Source: Istiophorus platypterus (taxonomy: Eukaryota > Chordata > Actinopteri > Istiophoriformes > Istiophoridae). From it: 64,000 bases of DNA. This document shows, one piece after another, positions 53,001 through 60,800 of the stretch. The position numbers were made by a program, and so were the translations under genes. Where the stretch lies: positions 7,562,501 to 7,626,500 of the forward strand of contig CM029124.1 in assembly GCA_016859345.1 (NCBI GenBank). The letters are read 5' to 3'. Positions within the stretch are counted from its first letter, which is position 1. The number at the start of each line of letters is the position of its first letter. The notes beneath the pieces were generated by a model. The model was not told the DNA's origin. It did no database searches and worked only from the letters and a program-made list of their open reading frames with translations.

Positions 53001-56000
53001 TTGTCAGCCCATTTCCCCGCTTCCCTGGGATCTGCCAACACACACACACACCACTAGTTAGTGTGTTTCCTAAATTACAGCATTGTTGAGGGTCAGTCAG
53101 TTGATCAGATTAGTGCTATGTTTAACCTCTCTCAGCATGGAACACAATGTCAGAAATTAGTCTCTGGTGCAGTCTTGGTGGTGAGCTACAACCTATATGG
53201 ACTGGCCATACAGCCAGATGTGTCATAGCCTTCATAACAAATTACATAAGAACACACCTCTTCTCATTCCCACTGCTTTGTTCCTTGTTGCTTTCAGAGG
53301 AGACGAACAACTGGGAGAAGGCAGAGGCATTGTGGACGAAAATGCAGGAGGAGAACGTCATCCCCAGGGAGAGGACCCTGCGTATGCTGGCACACATCCT
53401 GAAGAATAATGGCCAGGAGGTGCCCTTTGAGGTGCCTGAGGTAAACGCCCAGCTTTATAAGATATATTATATGTCCCAATAATTCTCATTAGACAGATCT
53501 GTTATTCAGAAGAATAAGAAGGTTCCTGAGGGCGGGGAGGGCAGAAGTGGAAAAAAAACCTGAAAACAGTTTCCCAAGAGTTTTGTAGAACTGTAAAAGT
53601 ACCTAAGGTCAGACATAACAAACAACCATGCAGCACTGATTGTACTGACTGTACCAGTGTATACATTTCTGTCCTCAAATCTTGAAAGAAATGGATTGGA
53701 GTCGATTGACCCATAGCTGTCAGCAAGGTTCCTGAGGGCGGGGAGGGTGCAATTTTGGTAATCTATTAATGTTTTTGAGTCATTTATCAAGCATGAATAG
53801 CAGATATTCTCTGTGCCCAGCTTCTGAACTTTGAGGATTTGCAGTTTCTCTTTTTTATCACTCTAAAGTGACTATAGGTTTTTGTTTTGGAGCTGTGATT
53901 GTAAAAAGAAAGGAATGTGTAGATCTCTGTGATGGTCATTGCTCACCAGGTTTTTTTTGTTTGTTTTTTTCTTTTTCCTCCTCCTCCATTATCTACCCTG
54001 ATATCAGAAGTGTCTCTGATAAACAACCACAAATGATGATACAGATCATTTTTAGAAAAGCCAAAGAGATAGTTAATTATTAAATCCCAGTGGGAAATTG
54101 CAGTATTAAGGCCACAACACAGTGACTCACACAGATGTACTGTAGATAAGAAATAAAATAAAATAAATATAAATAACTGAAATCTTGACTATAAACTGAC
54201 GTAAAACTAAAAACTAGGACCATCTAAGTCTAAATGTACAAAATTATAGTGCCCATTAATATTCTGTACATCGACTGAGCAAGTCTAGTACATAGTGTAT
54301 TTTGTTCTCTATTTATATTGTAAAGTGCCAAATACAAACTGAAGCTGTACTCCATTATTTAAAATACAGTGGTCTCATTCCCAGTTATTTTCATACTGAT
54401 GACACCACTATTTCTTTTTTTCCCTGAATAAAAACCATCGCCCACTGAATAGATTAACTAAAGAGCAAATTGACCCCAAACCTCTGATCATAGGAACTAA
54501 CCCCAAAAACCCTCTGCAAACTCTTATCAGCTGCTCTCTCCACAAGAGTCCCCCCCCCCCACCACCACCATCCTGCTCCACTTTAAGCCTCTGTTCATTA
54601 CATACAGAGGAAACAGGATTGAGGCTCTGATCTGAAGTGTGGTCAATCAGACCGGCTGGCTGGTGAAAGGAATTACAGCTTGATCTGTCTGTAAATCTGT
54701 AATGCCAGACTAATTTAGCCAGCAGCTAAATGCCACCATATGGCTGCCGCTGGATGCTTAGTTACATATGCGCCTATGTGCAGAACTGTATTCGGACCAA
54801 AGACCAAATTAAGTGGAGATGATCGGAACTTTATTTATTTATTCATTTTTAACATAATAAAGATGGTAGGAGTTTTGCTTTAAATGTTATATTAACCTGA
54901 TTCTTTGTGTTCTGTTGCTTCGTTCCTCCTTGCTGGATTTTTTTTTTTTCCCCTCAGCTTTGGTTTGCACATGTGAGTGTGCTCCAATGGCCCGAAGCAT
55001 GATGAGACAGGAAGCGATTGCTGTTGCCTGGGGCGATGAACTTAGTGACCCCACAGGGGCTCTTGAGTTGACACCCCTGCTCCGACACACATACCCCTTA
55101 ACGCACATGCACTTTTCTTCTGCCCCTGGGGTGCCAGACCTAATTTGCCCCTAGCCAATACAGCTTAACCCCCTCTCCCCACTGGCACACGGGTGACCGA
55201 GCATTAGTGGGCCCTGCCCTGCCATCCCGGCATTATTGCACTGTCATACACACTCCAGCTCATAGCCAGCACACAATTGAGCATCTATACAGGCCTCGAA
55301 TGCTGGATGTAGTTGTGTTTTGATGGAAACATCACACCGAGTTTTAATACAGTCGTCTCTGTGTGTCATTTACAGACCTGGTACGAACAAACTGCCACCA
55401 CAAAGCAGGGCAAGACTGCAGCACCCCCCGCCACAGCTGAAAGTGTTACTGAATACCAGGCCCGACTGTTGGCCCTATGTAAGAAGGGAAAAGCTAAAGG
55501 TAAGCAGCAGGAGGCCCCGGTATTGTTGTCCAACATGACATGGAGCTGATTTAAACACATAAGGAGCTGGTTTGGAACATTTGAACCGCTGTGGTGTGTA
55601 AAATTCAATTTCAAGTTGCTTGAAGAAACATTTGACCATTAAGGGGCGGGAGACTCATGCAGCCCTGATTAATTTAGGTTTATGCATTTTATTTTAGCAA
55701 ACAGCTTCCTCTTTTAAAAAAAAAGAAAAAGAAAAGAAAAAAAAATCTCATTGCATGAGACAAGAGGGGCTGTGTATATATGTGCAGAGCTTTGAGAATA
55801 GAGTTTTGAATCTCAGCAAATTCAAACCACACTTCACATCACAAAAACTTAAATGATACTATATTAATACAAAAAAATGATTGTTTGATGGAGCTTTAAA
55901 CAGATTCCAACCTACTTGGTGACTATTTGATGTCACCCACTGCGCGTGGCACCAAATTCGGTCTATAATTTATTGAAAATTGTATTTACTGAAGTGAAGA

Positions 56001-57800
56001 TAGTAATTTGCGTTTCACCACTGTAGGCGTCTTTGTGGAAGCGGATTATTAATCCAAAGAATTTCTCCAATTCTGTTTTTTCTTCATTCTGACCAGCCTG
56101 TGACTATTTTTCTCCTTTTTTCTTCTTCTTCTCCTGGTCTCTCTCTGCAGAAGCCTATGGGATGCTCAAAAAAGCTGATAAAAAGGGTTTGACATTAACC
56201 CCCGCCCCTTATGACCACCTGATCCGTGCACTTTTGGCTGAGGGAGCAATTGAGGACGCCATGGTAGTCAAGGACATGTAAGTGCCTCAACATCTTACTC
56301 TCCAAAAAACAGCATATGACATGTTTTGGTAAAACCTTGCAAAACAGAAAAAAACAATATTATTTATCCCAAGTTATGATTACAGGCATGAACAGTGCAT
56401 GTAAGTAGATTTGAACTATTTCAACCAGAGTATCAGGTTTGGCTCCCTGGGGAATCCTGGGCAATTTCTCTGCATCTGTTTGCTTTTTCTTAGGGTGTTT
56501 TTATTTTTTTTTTTTTTTTAATAAAATTTTTAGTTGGTTCAGATCATCATGAAATTAGAACGGTTAAAGTATGAGCCTATTATGAAATATTCACCCTTAG
56601 GGCACAGGGAGTAGACAGTATTGTATCTTGACATCTTAACTAAAAATAATGATAATTAAAAAAAAAAAAAAAGAGCCTTACAAATTCAACATGTAGTGTG
56701 GCTAATGCTCTGCTTCTTTCCCTGTGTCCTCAGTCTGTGGCACCAGGTCACCTCAGGCTAAAAACTACATCTCCTCACTAGACATGAGGATTATAAACTG
56801 ATTGTGTGCTAACACACTCAGCCCTGCTGGATATGAACAGTGGTTTCTTACTAAGCCCGAGGAAACACTCAGATGTGCAGATTAATTTTGGATTTCTGGG
56901 AAGCGGATGACTTTCTGCAAAAACATCAATCTTATTCCAATTAGTAATGTATCATGTGTTGTTGTGTTATGGGGCCATATCAGGGCTCGAGACTGGAGAC
57001 AAATGGATGAATAGACAGAGGTATTAGAGATCTGGCTTTAGTCCTCTGCTGATCTTTTCCCCCCTCTTTGTCTTTTTTAGGTAATCTCCTCCTTTTCCTT
57101 TTTCTTAATCTCCTTTTGTTCCCTTCTTTATAGCACTTTCTTCCTGCAGAAGAAAAAACAGTTAAAAAAATAATATAAGGACAAAATACACTGAAAGAAG
57201 AGATGCAGTTACTAATTTGTAGAAAAAGGGAAAAACATGTAAAAACATGTATTACACTCTCTCTTCCCTGTTTTCCTCTCTGGACATGGTTCATTCTCTT
57301 ATGTTATGAGAAATGATGATATCAATTTTAGCTCTGTGTTTCAACACGCACAAGGTCCATCTCCAGTCTCTCTTTGAATTGGTTTATGGCATCCCTGCCT
57401 GGATAAAAGCCTAGTTTATCTGCACTCTAAATGAAAAGTGAAATGAGCTGAGAGGAAAGTCGGGGGAAAGATGGAAATGGGGGAGAAAAAAGGAGATAAA
57501 AAGAACTAAATAGGAAAGGAGGAGTGAACAGGGGGAGGAGGGCGAGATTTAATCACGTATGAGGTTAATGAAGATGCTATAGGCATTAATTCTCAATGCC
57601 TTTGGACGTGTGTGTTTGTTTTTGGGTAATCTGTACAGAATTGAGCAGCGGGGTGCTTATGGTGAGATTAAGGGATTGGGAGAGAGTGATGATGATGATG
57701 AGAGCGAGAGGAAGAGGTTGATGATGGACTCCTTGGCTAAAGCACAATACCCCTAGAAGGAGAAGGCGTGCGTGCGTGCGTGCGTGCGTGCGTGTGTGCG

Positions 57801-57870
<70 letters not shown>

Positions 57871-60800
57871 GAAAAGGTGAGTGAGAGACAACCTCTAGAG
57901 ATTTTCTCCCACCCGATAAGAATAATTCTGACTCCACACCCCCACCGCTTGGGCTCCACGGCAATCCGTCAGCGACCCTGTTACCATTCCAATCTCCGCC
58001 GTGACCCTGTCACAGCGGCTGCTGGGTGCTGCTTGGCCTGGTGTCACCGTGGTGATAAGGATTGCTGGCCTGATGCTCAATTGAGCGGATGGATTAATCT
58101 GGTTGCAGGGCTATAATAATAAAAAAAAGGAAAAAAAAGAAAAAGAAGGGAGGCAAGCTTGATTGAGGTTTTAGTGGCAAAGAAATGAAAAGGAGGAGGT
58201 GCTGAAAGGGACAGCAAATGGACCAGCAGATGGGGAGGGGGAGAAAAAATGGGGAGGAGAGAGAGATGACGAGCGGGAGCTGCTCTTGGAGGCCTCAGCG
58301 TCACCCTCCAATGCAATACCTCACACATACACGAACACACACTTGTGAGGGAACTCGGCAGGAAGGCACATCATCATATACGGTGACATCAATCAGTTGT
58401 TTGATATCTGTATTATTTTCAGGGTCACAAGAGGCTCAGACTTGCTGTCAGTCACATTTATTCTCATTGTCTTGTCTGTCTGTCTTCCGTCTTTCAACTC
58501 ATGTGTTTATCCACCCTGTATCTGTGGCATCTAGTGCTTTTCTAAGCACTAGCCTTGCCTTATAATGGACAAGCACAGAGCCCTAAGACTAAGATGGCAG
58601 AGAGATATTATGTCAGTTGACAGGGATTATAAAGATTTGCCTTTAATGGTACAGTTTCAGCTTTAAAGTTAAAAAAAATAATGGATTCTCTAATAGCTCT
58701 GTACAACGACCCTGGTAAGAAGTTACAAGTTGCCCCCATCACTTAGATATGGATAAAATCTTCTGTCATGTATATGTCATCTTATATCAGGATATCAAAC
58801 TATAAATAAGTACATTTTTCTATTTTCATACAAATCCCATATGGGATTACATGATGCACAATAATACCTCAGAGAAATAAAGTCTCCCAGCGGTTGACAT
58901 GTTGCATGCTAGGTTATGCAAATTTTTATTACACAAACATTATCTTTCTTATTGCCCATGCATTGTCCATATAATCGGACAATGTACATTTTCTGGAAAC
59001 ATTCAAGTAAAACTAACCAAATGTCTGTTTTTGACTTAATTTAGTGAATTAACATCAACATCGATGCAAAAATCCTTTAAATCCATACTTATAATGAAAT
59101 GTTTCTGCTCAATGATTTGAAACACTGCCGACAAAGGACAAATACAACCACATAAAATGAGAGCAACCTCTTTATACACAATGTGACAAAATCCATGACC
59201 AATTTCCATCATCTCAAGGTATATATTATCATATTGGCCACCCCTCCCCTCTAGCCATTACTCAGTAGTTTACAAAATTTGATTAAAAACAGTCGAGTTC
59301 TGTTTTTTTTCCTGTTTTTTTTGTTTGTTTTTGAAGTTATTTTCAACAGTTTGACAAGAATAAGAGGTTTATTGTTGAAAGGTGTTAACAAACCGAGAAA
59401 ATGCCTCGTCTCTGTCTTTCTCAGTGCCGTGTCTCGCGTGCCGGGCTTCCAGCTGAGTAACATCGCCACCAGTCTCCTCATCATCACTCACAGCAAGAAA
59501 GGCCAGGCCAAAGGTAAGGAACAGACACCGAAGGTAAACATGCATCTACACCCATCTGTTCTGCACAAACTCACCACTTGCCCTCCTCCGCAGACGCTCT
59601 CGAGACACTGAAGTCCATGCTGCAGGCAGACCACGTGCCCTCGCAGCTCGCCATCACCAGACTGGTTCAGGCCCTGGGGAGCCATGGCGACGTGGCAGGC
59701 ATCCAGGAAGTGGAGTCACTGATGAAGGGCCTCGGCACAACCCTCAACCTGTCCAGCATGGTGTTTGTCAACAACAAGGCCCTGGGACACATCAATAAGT
59801 GAGACTGCTAAGCTTACATCACCGGGGCAGCTTGTCTCATTCTCCTACAACAAACAAAAAACAAAAACTTCAAACATTAAGGTCATTTGGAAGATTCAGA
59901 CATTTAGCCATATACAGCTTTTCAGACATTTCGAGAAAGTTGTCTTTAAATCTCCTTCATCTCTAATCCTTGAAGATAAACACCCATAAAACATAGTGAA
60001 AATAAGTACAAACAGACAACCAACAGAAAAACAAGTCACCGTAGATAAACAAGGCTACGTGTTGCATGAGCAAAGCCTTTGTGTTTTCAGTTTATGACAC
60101 AATTTAGAGTCCCGTGATAAGTCTTATGTATTATTTTCTGAACTCTGTTGGTATTAATGTTCAGCGCACAGAGATAAACAGTTTAATGCAGCACCAGCAG
60201 CAGAGTGTGACAAGACCCAGGTTGACACGCTCTTAAAGTAAAAGCTTACGGGGCGAGCGTCAAGTACAAATAGGAAACACAGGCGTAATAGGATTATTCA
60301 TGGGTTCCTTTTAATGTCATGAAATCACCCATCTTCCACTGCAGCTCCCATCAACTCTCAAACAACAGAGAAAAATCTAAAACACATTGTGCATCAAACT
60401 TTCATTGCACTACTTGCCGCATTAGCGCTGTCCCCCGGCCCGAGCGGCAGCGTCCCCGTGCCAGCTCGGAGGGACAGCAGGAAGTGAAGAATAGCGGGGC
60501 GGTCTCACGCCCGATTGGCCACCGCTGCGCGGGCCTGTCAGCTTGAACCCCGACCTGCGGGAGCGGCCATCTGAGCGGCTCTGACACGTGCATCCCTGCT
60601 GCATCTGAGTCAAGCTGACTGGTTAAGAGCCAGGGCGGAAAAGCGGGCAGGCCCGGAAAGCGGACCGCCACATTTAGAGGGGCCCCCTGCTGAATTATTC
60701 AGACGGTCCCAGTCGCAACAATCAGCGTAAGATATGTTTCCCCAACCTCCGGAACGCTCACACATGTACATACACAGAGACGCACACGCAGCCCGCGTGT

